A stretch of 39,301 nt of DNA, taken from positions 1 through 39,301 of the forward strand of contig JBMYTN010000035.1 in the NCBI GenBank assembly GCA_049604415.1, written 5' to 3'. The notes beneath the pieces are model-generated. The model made no database searches. It was not told where the DNA came from and saw nothing but the letters and a program-made list of their open reading frames with translations. A program made the translations under genes and the position numbers. Below are positions 18,508 to 26,732 of the stretch, one piece after another (the stretch's first letter is position 1; the number at the start of each line of letters is the position of its first letter). This stretch comes from JBMYTN01 sp049604415 (GTDB lineage: Bacteria; Pseudomonadota; Alphaproteobacteria; Rhodospirillales; Rhodospirillaceae).

Positions 18508-19548
18508 CTATTGGTCAATGATGCCGGTCGGGTTGAAGCGCAGCTGGAAGCCATTTTGGAACACATCCCATTTGCTCGCCGGGATCGGCAGTGGCGAGGC
18601 GCGGTTGATCGCGGCCACAGCACTGCGGGTCAAGGCGGCATAGAACGGATCATTGGCCCAAGCCGGATCCGGTAAGGCTTGGGTCCCCGTAACGGTCCCA
18701 TCCGGTGTGATGAAGACCTGAATGGTCACCACCATCTGGGAAATGCTCCGCCCACCAGCATTGTAGTTCCAGTTCTGCTCCACCTGATAGCGGATGGCAT
18801 CCATTTCAGACAGGGTCAGGCGGTCTGAAATTCGTCCACCGGTATTGGCCCGCTGGCGGGGAACCGGCGCAGCGCTCGGTTGCTGCGGCCGCTGCTCGAT
18901 CTGCTGCTGCATGGTGCCGAACAAGCGATCAAAGTCGTCCTGTTGCTGCTGGCGCGGCTGCGGCGCGGGCGGCGTTACAATCGATTGAAAGCCTTCTGGC
19001 GGGGCCGGTTTGGTCTGAATCCGAGGCTGGGGCGGGCCGCCAACCACAGAGGTATCCGGCTCCGGTTCGGGCTCCGGCTCAGGCTCTGGTTCCGGATCGG
19101 GTTCGGGCTCCGGTTCCGGCTCTGGCGGCGGCGGTGGGGCCGGTGGCTCCGGAGCTGGTGGTTCCGGCTCCGGTTCTGGCGGCGGTGGCGGCACCGGGGG
19201 CTCCGGCGGCGGCGGGGGCGGCTCGGGCGGCTCCTCTGGTTCCGGCGGTTCTTCGGGCTCGGGCGGCGGCGGTGGTGGCGGGGGCTCTTCCGGCTCGGGC
19301 TCGGGCTCCGGTTCTTCTTCCGGCTCCGGTTCTGGAGGCAGCGGCGGCTTTTCCTCCTCAGGAGGTTCCGGCGGTTCGACAGGGGTCGCATCGGGCCGGG
19401 AGGTGGTTTCCTCATCCAGCTCGGCCAGCTCGACCACAATAACCGTTTCTTCCACAATCGGGGTATCGGTGCGCCGGGGCACGGAGACCAGCGACACCAG
19501 CACAATCATGATGTGAAGCAGGATGGAGAAGAAAAGCCCGCGCAGCAT
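18508..19548 (-). CDS. tolA: TolA-like protein with Pro/Glu-rich middle
   Basis: Inner-membrane protein spanning the periplasm between TolQR and TolB/Pal. 346 residues: a membrane anchor at 4-22 that keeps the S-x3-H pattern (S8, H12) needed by TolA/TonB proteins to touch the TolQ/ExbB motor, then an extremely Pro/Glu-rich stretch (about 52-165), then a Gln-rich link, and a C-terminal TonB/TolA domain (from MDAIRYQVEQNWNYNAGG, with VTIQVFITPDGTVTGTQ and DPFYAALTRSAVAAINRASP). E. coli TolA has an Ala/Lys-rich helix in the middle instead, so this one resembles TonB there. Position inside tolQRAB-pal supports TolA. Confidence 0.9.
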   Translation of the reverse strand: MLRGLFFSILLHIMIVLVSLVSVPRRTDTPIVEETVIVVELAELDEETTSRPDATPVEPPEPPEEEKPPLPPEPEPEEEPEPEPEPEEPPPPPPPPEPEEPPEPEEPPEPPPPPPEPPVPPPPPEPEPEPPAPEPPAPPPPPEPEPEPEPDPEPEPEPEPEPEPDTSVVGGPPQPRIQTKPAPPEGFQSIVTPPAPQPRQQQQDDFDRLFGTMQQQIEQRPQQPSAAPVPRQRANTGGRISDRLTLSEMDAIRYQVEQNWNYNAGGRSISQMVVTIQVFITPDGTVTGTQALPDPAWANDPFYAALTRSAVAAINRASPLPIPASKWDVFQNGFQLRFNPTGIIDQ

Positions 19549-19566
19549 CGGCGTCTATCCGCTCCG

Positions 19567-20052
19567 TCAGTTGGCCGCTTGGGGCGTGCCGGTGGCGGCA
19601 TTGGCCCCTGTGACTCGGGGGCGGGTTACCAAAGCAACCTTGCCATAGCCAGCCTCGCGCAAGATGCCCATCACCTCCATCACCCGGCCATAGGCCACGA
19701 CCGCATCGCCCCGGACATAAATCCGGGCGTCCGGATTGGCCCCGGTGACCGCTGCCATCTTGGTCAGGAATTCGGTCTCGGAGGCCGGTTCCTGCTGCAC
19801 ATAGATCACGCCATCGGCGGCGACCGTGACCGACAAGGGTTTGTCATCCTGTTCCAACGGCGGCGCGGAGGCTTGCGGCAAATCAACCTTAACCCCGGTG
19901 GCCAGCAAGGGGGCTGTGACCATAAACACGATCAACAACACCAACATGACATCCACCAGCGGCGTGACGTTGATCTCGGACATGGGCGCGCGTTTCGACC
20001 CGCGTCTGCCGCTGCGGCGGCGACCGCCCCCGCCTTGGACTGAGGCTCCCAT
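19567..20052 (-). CDS. tolR: TolR (ExbD/TolR family)
   Basis: Part of the proton-driven TolQR motor. 161 residues: a Gly/Arg-rich cytoplasmic N-terminus, a single membrane segment starting in INVTPLVDVMLVLLIVFMVT (the Asp in PLVDV is the proton-path residue), then the periplasmic ExbD domain (KPLSVTVAADGVIYV, ARIYVRGDAVVAYGRVMEVM). Its ATG overlaps the tolQ TGA by one base, which implies coupling. The C-terminus carries a short Ala/Thr tail. Confidence 0.95.
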   Translation of the reverse strand: MGASVQGGGGRRRSGRRGSKRAPMSEINVTPLVDVMLVLLIVFMVTAPLLATGVKVDLPQASAPPLEQDDKPLSVTVAADGVIYVQQEPASETEFLTKMAAVTGANPDARIYVRGDAVVAYGRVMEVMGILREAGYGKVALVTRPRVTGANAATGTPQAAN

Positions 20053-21011
20053 CAGTCGTTGCCTTCCAACTGCCGGGACAGGATGGCGGAAAACTCGCTG
20101 GAAAAGCCTTCCAGCCGGGCCGCATAGCGATCCACATCATTGGAGAGTTTGTTATAGGCCACCACCGCCGGAATGGCGGCGATCAGACCCAGGGCCGTGG
20201 CAAACAGGGCCTCGGCCATCCCCGGGGCCACCGTGGCCAAGCTGGTGTCATTGGTCAGGCCAATGGCATAAAAGCTGTTCATGATCCCCCAGACGGTGCC
20301 AAACAGCCCGACAAAGGGGGCCGTGGACCCGGTGGTCGCCAAAACACCGAGACGGCGCTCAATGCTTTCCATCTCCCGGTCCAGGGTCACATCCATCACC
20401 CGCTCAATGCGTTGGCCAACCCCAAGCTTCGGGCCACTGCCGCCGGAGCGCCGCCCCGCCGATTGCCGCCATTCCCGCATGGCAGCAGCAAAGATCGCGC
20501 TCATGGGGTCGGCTGGTCTGGAGCCCATGCGGTCATAGAGGTCATCCAGGGAATTACCGGACCAGAATTTTTCTTCGAATTTGCTCGCCCGCTTGGCCAG
20601 ATTGCGCAGCTTGAAGATTTTTTCAAAGATGATCGCCCAGCACCAGACGCTGGCCAGCGCCAAGCCAATCATCACGGCCTTGACCACCCAGTCGGCTTGC
20701 CAGAACAGGCTCATCAGGGACATGGAATGACCGCCATGCCCTGCTGCGCCGGCCGCAGCTGCCCCCGGACCGAAGCCTGCGGCACCAGCGGCCCCTGCCC
20801 CTGCACCCGCAGGCGCGACCCCTCCACCAGGGGACGGCGGCGGCGGTGGGGCCAGCCCCTCCCCTTGCACCGGTGTGGTCGGTGCGGCGTCGGGCAGAGG
20901 CGGTGCGGTTTGGGCCTGGGCATCGGAGATCAAATCGAAACCCGCAAGGGCGGACATCTGGTCCCAAGCGTGGTCAATCAGGACAAGCGCGTCGGAAAAA
21001 GCGAGATCCAT
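20052..21011 (-). CDS. tolQ: TolQ with long N-terminal extension
   Basis: Proton-channel subunit of the Tol motor, ExbB/MotA superfamily. 319 residues, while TolQ proteins are usually about 230-240. Canonical sequence starts near residue 97 (MSLMSLFWQADWVVKAVMIG), with later membrane segments in VLATTGSTAPFVGLFGTVWG and AEALFATALGLIAAIPAVVA. Residues 34-96 are Pro, then Gly/Ala rich and would be on the periplasmic side. The first 33 residues contain a possible amphipathic helix. The ATG at 21011 and an ATG at codon 97 are both possible; neither has a strong Shine-Dalgarno. The position 20 bases after ybgC favours the long form. Confidence 0.92.
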   Translation of the reverse strand: MDLAFSDALVLIDHAWDQMSALAGFDLISDAQAQTAPPLPDAAPTTPVQGEGLAPPPPPSPGGGVAPAGAGAGAAGAAGFGPGAAAAGAAGHGGHSMSLMSLFWQADWVVKAVMIGLALASVWCWAIIFEKIFKLRNLAKRASKFEEKFWSGNSLDDLYDRMGSRPADPMSAIFAAAMREWRQSAGRRSGGSGPKLGVGQRIERVMDVTLDREMESIERRLGVLATTGSTAPFVGLFGTVWGIMNSFYAIGLTNDTSLATVAPGMAEALFATALGLIAAIPAVVAYNKLSNDVDRYAARLEGFSSEFSAILSRQLEGND

Positions 21012-21031
21012 AGCTCAAACAGGCCTTGTGG

Positions 21032-21586
21032 TCAGGGATGGGAAGGGGTGTTGGGCTTTGAAGGCGATGTCGAGGCACCAGAACTGGTCCCCGATTGCGC
21101 CTCTTGAGAGAGGCTCTCCAAAGCGGTCAGGCGGGAGCGAACCGAAGCCGGGATACGGGCCGGTCCGCCGGAAACAAGGTTGAGGCAGGCAATCCTCACG
21201 GAGACATCCGCAATCACCTCAGACCCTCGGAGCAGGGTCTGCTGCAAGATCATGCTGGCTGCCCCCATGGAGTGGGAGCGGGTTTCGACAATCAAGATAT
21301 CATCCAGAACCGCCGGACGGCGATAGTCGATGGTCAGTTTTGCCACCGCAAAGGCGACTTTGGCCTCTTGCATCATCTTTTCTTGGGCGATCCCGACCAG
21401 CCGCAGCAGCTCTGTACGGGCACGCTCACAAAACTTCAAATATTCCGAGTGATAGACAATGCCACCCGCATCGGTGTTTTCCCAATGGATCCGCACCGGA
21501 TAGCGATGGCACTCCCCGGCGAGCACGCCAGAAGTCGGCATTGGCGGCGTATCCTCGATGGATCCGGGCGCAGGGGGAAGGGTCAT
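21032..21586 (-). CDS. ybgC: acyl-CoA thioesterase YbgC
   Basis: Hot-dog thioesterase encoded at the start of many tol-pal clusters, likely acting on acyl-CoA or acyl-ACP in phospholipid metabolism. 184 residues; the signature is HWENTDAGGIVYHSEYLKF (34-52) with catalytic D39. There is a 25-residue N-terminal lead and a Ser/Pro/Thr-rich C-terminal tail beyond the usual end (about 135 residues in E. coli). GGGAGG lies before the ATG, which overlaps the ruvB TGA by four bases. Confidence 0.93.
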   Translation of the reverse strand: MTLPPAPGSIEDTPPMPTSGVLAGECHRYPVRIHWENTDAGGIVYHSEYLKFCERARTELLRLVGIAQEKMMQEAKVAFAVAKLTIDYRRPAVLDDILIVETRSHSMGAASMILQQTLLRGSEVIADVSVRIACLNLVSGGPARIPASVRSRLTALESLSQEAQSGTSSGASTSPSKPNTPSHP

Positions 21587-22644
21587 AAACCGTCCTCCCG
21601 GTGATCATCAAACGACAAGGGCATTTGGTCACCACTTGGCTTGGGCGGTGTCAGCCCAAGATGGCTCCATGCGCCGCGCGTCATCACCCGGCCCCGGGGC
21701 GACCGTTTTAAAAAGCCACGCTGGATCAGAAACGGCTCAATGACATCTTCCAAGGTGTCGCGCTCCTCGGCCAGGAACGCGGCCAAAGTCTCAACGCCGA
21801 CAGGACCACCGCCATAATGTTCGGCCATGCAGGCCAAATAGCGCCGGTCCATGGCGTCCAGTCCCTGAGCATCCACATCCAGCCGCGACAGGGAAGCATC
21901 GGCAATAAAGGCATCCACCGGCAGGCGCTTGGCCACCGTGGCAAAATCCCGCACCCGGCGCAGCAACCGTCCGGCCACCCGCGGCGTGCCCCGGGAGCGC
22001 CGGGCAATCTCCCGGGCACCGTCTTCGGTCATCGGCAAGTCCAACAGGCGGGCTCCTCGGGCGACGATCTTGACCAGATCTTCGGTATCATAAAAATCCA
22101 ATCGCAAGGGGATGCCGAACCGATCCCGCAATGGCGTGGTCAACAAGCCGGATCGGGTGGTGGCCCCCACCAGGGTGAAGGGTGCCAGATCAATCCGCAC
22201 CGACCGGGCCGCTGGCCCCTCGCCGATGATCAGATCAAGCTGGAAATCTTCCATGGCGGGATACAACACCTCCTCTATGGCGGGATTTAGGCGATGGATC
22301 TCATCAATGAACAACACATCCCGAGGTTCCAGATTGGTCAGGATCGCCGCCAGGTCGCCCGCCTTGGCAATCATCGGGCCGCTGGTGGCGCGAAACCCAA
22401 CCCCCAGCTCCCGGGCCGTAATCTGGGCCAAAGTGGTTTTGCCCAAGCCCGGCGGGCCGTGGAGCAACACATGATCCATCGCCTCGCCGCGCGCCCGAGC
22501 GGCATCAATGAAGACCTGGAGGTTTTCCCGCGCCCGGGCCTGTCCGACAAACTCCGCCAGCGCGCCGGGCCGCAAAGCCGCGTCCTGGCCCCCTTCCCGG
22601 TCTTCCGGACGCGGCGCGGGATCGATCAGGCGCTCTGTGTTCAC
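21583..22644 (-). CDS. ruvB: Holliday junction branch migration helicase RuvB
   Basis: Hexameric AAA+ motor that drives branch migration with RuvA. 353 residues: Walker A GPPGLGKT (63-70), Walker B DEIH (114-117), sensor ATTRSGLLTTPLRDRFGI, arginine/sensor-2 RRSRGTPRVAGRLLRRVRDF, and the C-terminal winged helix ending in LIQRGFLKRSPRGR. The start is a GTG at 22644 that overlaps the ruvA TGA. The three ruv genes overlap by four bases each, a tightly coupled unit. Confidence 0.97.
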   Translation of the reverse strand: MNTERLIDPAPRPEDREGGQDAALRPGALAEFVGQARARENLQVFIDAARARGEAMDHVLLHGPPGLGKTTLAQITARELGVGFRATSGPMIAKAGDLAAILTNLEPRDVLFIDEIHRLNPAIEEVLYPAMEDFQLDLIIGEGPAARSVRIDLAPFTLVGATTRSGLLTTPLRDRFGIPLRLDFYDTEDLVKIVARGARLLDLPMTEDGAREIARRSRGTPRVAGRLLRRVRDFATVAKRLPVDAFIADASLSRLDVDAQGLDAMDRRYLACMAEHYGGGPVGVETLAAFLAEERDTLEDVIEPFLIQRGFLKRSPRGRVMTRGAWSHLGLTPPKPSGDQMPLSFDDHREDGL

Positions 22645-23357
22645 CGAGCCGTCCTCCCGCCATCAAGCAAGGCCTTGCCCAACTCTTTCAGGGCCAAGGA
22701 GATCAGCTGGGCCGTCGGTGTTGCCGCTGGGCGCTCTTCGGCTATTCGGGTCACCGCCGTAAAGGCATCAACCCGGGCATAGCCGAGATTGACCAGGGCG
22801 GAGACGGCCTCCTCCACCGCATCCTCTTGGTCTTGATCGCCAGAAGCGGGAAGCGTTTCAGCAGCAGCGCTCTGGTCACCGGACACCGGTTCTGGCGCGG
22901 AGGTCGGGGCGTCTTGCGCCTCCTCTAAAGGTGCAGCACCACCCACCGGCATGGAGACGGCTTTGTCTTTCAGCTCGGCCACCACCCGACCGGCCAGTTT
23001 TGGTCCAACACCCGCAGCTGCTTTGATGGGAGCAGGATCACCGGCGACAATGGCTTTACGCAGGCGCGCCGGATCAGCGACTGAGAGAATGGCCAAGGCG
23101 GCTTTGGCCCCAACCCCTTGTACCGTCAGCAGCAAGCGGAACCATTCCCGCTCCGCTGCGGCGGGAAACCCAAACAGGTTGATGGCATCCTCTCGCACGA
23201 CGGTTTCCACCGCCAAGCTGACCTCTTGACCGGAAAAACCCCGCAATTGGGCCGCCACTCGGGCCGGGCAGGAGACATGATAGCCCACGCCCTGGACGTC
23301 GATGACCGCCCAGCCTTCTCCGGTCTCAACCACCCGTCCGCGCAGCCTGGCAATCAT
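22641..23357 (-). CDS. ruvA: Holliday junction DNA helicase subunit RuvA
   Basis: Binds four-way junctions and loads RuvB. 238 residues from ATG 23357, which overlaps the ruvC TGA. Domain I (1-63: MIARLRGRVVETGEGWAVID), helix-hairpin-helix domain II (LTVQGVGAKAALAILS and AAAGVGPKLAGRVVAELKDK), then an acidic Pro/Ala/Gln linker of about 40 residues (138-178), then domain III that contacts RuvB (EEAVSALVNLGYARVDAF). The linker makes it some 35 residues longer than E. coli RuvA. Upstream in-frame sequence belongs to the ruvC coding region and is not part of RuvA. Confidence 0.96.
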   Translation of the reverse strand: MIARLRGRVVETGEGWAVIDVQGVGYHVSCPARVAAQLRGFSGQEVSLAVETVVREDAINLFGFPAAAEREWFRLLLTVQGVGAKAALAILSVADPARLRKAIVAGDPAPIKAAAGVGPKLAGRVVAELKDKAVSMPVGGAAPLEEAQDAPTSAPEPVSGDQSAAAETLPASGDQDQEDAVEEAVSALVNLGYARVDAFTAVTRIAEERPAATPTAQLISLALKELGKALLDGGRTAR

Positions 23358-23863
23358 CGCATGCCTCCGGCCAAAGCGCGGGTCAGTGCGGACGCATTGC
23401 CTCGGTGATGGGCATGGCAAATCGCCACCGCCAGGGCATCCGCCGCATCCGCCACCCAAACCTCGACGCCGGGCAACAGGCTGCGGACCATCATCTGCAC
23501 CTGTTCCTTAGAGGCATGACCGGCCCCGACCACGGTTTTTTTGATCTGGTTCGGGCTGTATTCCGCCACCGGCAATCCGGCCAAGGCGGGGGCCAGCAAG
23601 ACCGCGCCGCGGGCCTGGCCCAGTTTCAGGGTCGAGGTCGGATTGCGATTTACGAAGGTCTCTTCAATGGCCGCCGCATCCGGTGCCCAGGTTTCAATCA
23701 CCGAGACAATGCCCCGATGCAAGCTGGCCAAACGCTCCGACAAGGGATCTTTATCGTCGGAGCGCACCACACCATTGGCGACAGGACGCAGGCGGTTGCC
23801 CTCTTGGGCCACAACCCCCCAACCGGTGATCCGCAATCCCGGATCAAGTCCCAGCAGCCGCAT
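23354..23863 (-). CDS. ruvC: crossover junction endodeoxyribonuclease RuvC
   Basis: Resolves Holliday junctions. 169 residues from ATG 23863, which has GGAGGA 9 bases upstream; an upstream in-frame start at 23932 is not supported. Acidic active-site residues are all present: D7 in GLDPGLRITGWG, E68 in AAIEETFVNRNP, and D139/D142 in VADAADALAVAICHAHH. It lies 72 bases after yebC. Confidence 0.97.
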   Translation of the reverse strand: MRLLGLDPGLRITGWGVVAQEGNRLRPVANGVVRSDDKDPLSERLASLHRGIVSVIETWAPDAAAIEETFVNRNPTSTLKLGQARGAVLLAPALAGLPVAEYSPNQIKKTVVGAGHASKEQVQMMVRSLLPGVEVWVADAADALAVAICHAHHRGNASALTRALAGGMR

Positions 23864-23935
23864 GGCGGCGCGTCCTCCTCCTGTGATGCGCCGCCATGGG
23901 GACGGCAAAGGGCAGGTGACACGGCAAAGCACCGC

Positions 23936-24685
23936 TTAAGCGGACAGGCTTTCCATCACCGCATCATCGATTTCATAATTCGCTGCCACCCGCTGCACAT
24001 CGTCATTGTCATCAAGCACATCGAGCAGCTTCAGCAAGGTCTTGGCGTTGTCCGCATCCACCGGCACCGTCAAATTCGGCCGCCAATCCAATCGGGCGAA
24101 TTCCGGTTCGCCCAAACCGGCTTCCAGAGCCGAGGACACGGTGTTCAAATCATCGGGCGCGCAATAAATGTCGTGGCCGTCTTCCGAGGATTCGACATCA
24201 TCCGCGCCAGCCTCAATGGCGGCTTCAAGCACCGGATCCGCCTCCCCGGCCTCAACCGGGTAATGCACCAGACCGACCCGGGTGAAGTTGAAGGCCACGG
24301 AGTTGGTCTCGCCCATGGAACCGCCATTTTTGTTGAAGGCCGCCCGGACTTCTGCCGCCGTTCGGTTGCGGTTGTCCGTCAGGCATTCAACGATCAAGGC
24401 CACATTGCCCGGGCCATAGCCCTCATAGCGCATTTCTTCCAAAGTATCGGCGTCGGCCCCGCTGGTCGCCCGGGCCAAGGCACGCTCAATATTGTCCTTG
24501 GGCATGGATTGGGATTTGGCCGCCTGAATCGCGGCCCGCAGCCGGGGATTGGCATCGGGGTCCGGTGCGCCGGTCTTGGCGGCAACGGTGATTTCCTTGG
24601 CAAGCTTGGTGAACATCTTGGCGCGTTTGGCGTCCTGTCCACCCTTGCGGTACATGATGTTTTTGAATTTGGAATGGCCGGCCAT
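23936..24685 (-). CDS. yebC: YebC/PmpR family regulator
   Basis: 249 residues with the family N-terminus MAGHSKFKNIMYRKGGQDAK and the internal VALIVECLTDNRNRTAAEVR and KNGGSMGETNSVAFNF. YebC-type proteins were described as DNA-binding regulators; more recent work links some members to translation through difficult motifs. It is placed upstream of ruvCAB, as in many bacteria. The 145 bases upstream (24686-24830) hold an imperfect hairpin (24742-24760) but no clear promoter. Confidence 0.94.
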   Translation of the reverse strand: MAGHSKFKNIMYRKGGQDAKRAKMFTKLAKEITVAAKTGAPDPDANPRLRAAIQAAKSQSMPKDNIERALARATSGADADTLEEMRYEGYGPGNVALIVECLTDNRNRTAAEVRAAFNKNGGSMGETNSVAFNFTRVGLVHYPVEAGEADPVLEAAIEAGADDVESSEDGHDIYCAPDDLNTVSSALEAGLGEPEFARLDWRPNLTVPVDADNAKTLLKLLDVLDDNDDVQRVAANYEIDDAVMESLSA

Positions 24686-24830
24686 GGTCCGGGGTCCTAG
24701 ATTTTGTGGTCACTCTTTGCTCAGACTACAGGATCCCGTATTCAGATGCCAGACTGGCGTCTAAATCTATGGGCCCTACGTCGGGCGGCACTATAACGAG
24801 TGGGCGCGTTCAGGCAAGGCGGCTGCCGCG

Positions 24831-25646
24831 TTAAACCGCTGGCATGGCCGGGGCCAAGCGGCCCCCGAGCCGCACAGCTTCGGCCCGGGTGGCCAGTCCG
24901 GTGGCATCATCAATCTCAACAAAAAGGCCGCAAACCGTGGCCGGGCCATCGGCTGGCGACAGGCGCTCGCCGGGCATCTTGCGGACAAAGCGGGCCGTGG
25001 CGGCCTGCTTCTTCATGCCGATCACACTGTCATAATCGCCGCACATGCCCGCATCGGATTGATAGGCCGTGCCGCCGGGCAAAATCTGAATATCTGCGGA
25101 GGGCACATGGGTATGGCTGCCCACCACGATACTGGCCCGCCCATCACAGAAATGCCCCATGGCCATTTTTTCGCTGCTGGCCTCGCCATGGATATCGACC
25201 AAAATGGCATCAATGCCCCCTTTCAGCCGATAGGTGGACAACAGGTCATCCACCGCCCGAAAGGGATCATCCAGCGGATCCATGAACAGCCGCCCCATCA
25301 CCTGGGCAACCAACAGCTTGCGGCCACGCCCGGCATCAATAATGGCATGCCCGCGCCCAGGGGTCTGGGACGGGAAATTGGCCGGGCGGATCAGCCGCGG
25401 CTCGGCATCAAAATGGGGAATAATGTCGCGCTGGTCCCAGGCATGGTTGCCGGTGGTCAGGACATCACAGCCCGCTTCAAAAAACTCATCGGCAATTTTG
25501 GGCGAAATGCCAAAGCCATGGGCCGCATTCTCGCCATTGACCACCACCGCATCCAGACCAAGATCCTCGCGCAGGCTCGGCAAGGCCTCCATCACCGCTG
25601 TGCGCCCGGTCCGGCCCACCACATCACCGCAATACAGGATCCGCAT
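24831..25646 (-). CDS. YmdB-like metallophosphoesterase (TIGR00282 type)
   Basis: 271-residue calcineurin-like phosphoesterase. Metal-binding motifs in order: D8 in ILYCGDVVGRTGR, VVVNGENAAHGFG, TTGNHAWDQRD, LVDIHGEASSEK and VVGSHTHVPSAD. In Bacillus, YmdB hydrolyses 2',3'-cyclic nucleotides and affects RNA turnover; the alphaproteobacterial substrate is not established. GGAAG precedes the ATG. It lies between fau and yebC on the same strand. Confidence 0.93.
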   Translation of the reverse strand: MRILYCGDVVGRTGRTAVMEALPSLREDLGLDAVVVNGENAAHGFGISPKIADEFFEAGCDVLTTGNHAWDQRDIIPHFDAEPRLIRPANFPSQTPGRGHAIIDAGRGRKLLVAQVMGRLFMDPLDDPFRAVDDLLSTYRLKGGIDAILVDIHGEASSEKMAMGHFCDGRASIVVGSHTHVPSADIQILPGGTAYQSDAGMCGDYDSVIGMKKQAATARFVRKMPGERLSPADGPATVCGLFVEIDDATGLATRAEAVRLGGRLAPAMPAV

Positions 25647-25714
25647 ACCACTTCCTTATCGTCGCGCGACCGGTGCCAATGCGGCAGGGTGTCGCTCGGG
25701 GCCTAAAGCCCGCT

Positions 25715-26446
25715 TTACTCTCTGATCCGGTAGCTGGGCTGGCGCAAGCCACCCTCCCGGCGGGCCCAAATATCCCGCAACCGGGCCAATCTGTTGCTGG
25801 GGAACAATTGCCCACCCTGTTCGGTGACGATGCCATCCAGCCGCAAATCGGTGAATTCCTCGGGCACCTCGCCAATCGGGACCTGTTGGCAAGTAAAGGC
25901 CACCCCGATGGCCAGGACCGCCTCCCGGCTTTCGCGCAGCTGGGCCAGTGTTCGGTCATAATAGCCACCCCCTTGGCCAAGACGCCGCCCGTCCAGATCA
26001 TAGCCGATCAAGGGCACCAACAGGACATCGGGCACGATTTCCGGAGCCTTCAGGAGTGGATGTTCGGTGCCGAAGGGGCCAGGCTCCAGCGCATCGCCTG
26101 GCACCCATTTGCGAAACAGCAAAGCCCGATCCGGCCCCGGCACCACCGGCAAGCACAGGCTTACCCCGCGCTCCAACATTGGCTCAGCCAGAAAACTGGG
26201 GTCAATCTCGCTGCCCTGTGCCCGATAGAGCGCCACAACAGCCTCGGCACTGGGCATGGTCATCGCCAACAGATGATCCGCCATTTGCTGGGCGGCGTCT
26301 CGGGTGCCGTCACTGCCGAGCCCCCGGGTGAAGGACGCTCGTTTTTTCCGCAATTTGGAGCGTAAGGCAGCCTTGAGGCCGCCGACATCGATCGAACCCG
26401 GCTCGGCGTGGCTGTCAGTGTTTTGGGGCGGAGAGCCCTGAACCAT
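25715..26446 (-). CDS. fau: 5-formyltetrahydrofolate cyclo-ligase
   Basis: Converts 5-formyl-THF to 5,10-methenyl-THF with ATP. About 243 residues. N-terminal basic LKAALRSKLRKKRASF binds phosphates; the C-terminal core PLIGYDLDGRRLGQGGGYYD, then RTLAQL, is the substrate/metal site. I start at ATG 26446 (AAAGG 8 bases upstream); ATG 26452 is equally possible. The frame stays open much further upstream but runs through the candidate 6S RNA, so that part is not coding. The pairing of 6S RNA with this gene just downstream is widely conserved in proteobacteria. Confidence 0.93.
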   Translation of the reverse strand: MVQGSPPQNTDSHAEPGSIDVGGLKAALRSKLRKKRASFTRGLGSDGTRDAAQQMADHLLAMTMPSAEAVVALYRAQGSEIDPSFLAEPMLERGVSLCLPVVPGPDRALLFRKWVPGDALEPGPFGTEHPLLKAPEIVPDVLLVPLIGYDLDGRRLGQGGGYYDRTLAQLRESREAVLAIGVAFTCQQVPIGEVPEEFTDLRLDGIVTEQGGQLFPSNRLARLRDIWARREGGLRQPSYRIRE

Positions 26447-26535
26447 ACCCATGGCCTTTATGGGGTGCGTCGGCCCTTTTGGCCGGCAGCGAAAAGAAAG
26501 GAGATCGGACAGCATAAGGGGAAGACGCGCGACGC

Positions 26536-26717
26536 GCGCTGGGTGTCCAACCTGAAGAAAACGCGGCGGGGCCATACCGGCCGTGTGCAAGTACGACCGC
26601 CTGTGGGCCGTAGGCACAACGTGGGTGCCGTGTACCCGGACCAGGGTCCGTGCAGGGACAGCTCCCTAATGAAACGTATAGCCCCCGGGGTGTGCAGCAT
26701 CACGCACCGGACAGCGC
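26536..26717 (-). ncRNA. ssrS: candidate 6S RNA
   Basis: The 286-base gap between zapA and fau has no gene but folds, as a minus-strand transcript, into a long rod. The closing stem is GCGCUG (26717-26712) with CAGCGC (26541-26536). A second long-range stem pairs GGGGGCUAUAC with GGUAUGGCCCC with one bulged G. The tip is a GGCAC/GUGCC hairpin. The bulge between the stems holds GGGAGCUGUCCCUG. The length of about 180 bases and the location between zapA and fau are those of 6S RNA, which binds the RNA polymerase housekeeping holoenzyme. Exact ends are not known. No SRP RNA signature is present. Confidence 0.75.
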
Positions 26718-26732
26718 CCGCCGTTGTCTAAG

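Noticed and set aside
19050..19400. Tandem repeat array or CRISPR-like pattern
   Set aside because: The repetitive look comes from Pro/Glu codons of tolA. Units are not of fixed length and there are no spacers.
26447..26617. N-terminal extension of the fau protein
   Set aside because: The frame is open, but it crosses the candidate 6S RNA and has no family-like sequence. Starts at 26446 or 26452 have a suitable ribosome-binding site.
26536..26717. SRP RNA instead of 6S RNA
   Set aside because: The conserved SRP apical-loop sequence (GGUCAGGUCCGGAAGG-type) is not present, and the location fits 6S RNA.
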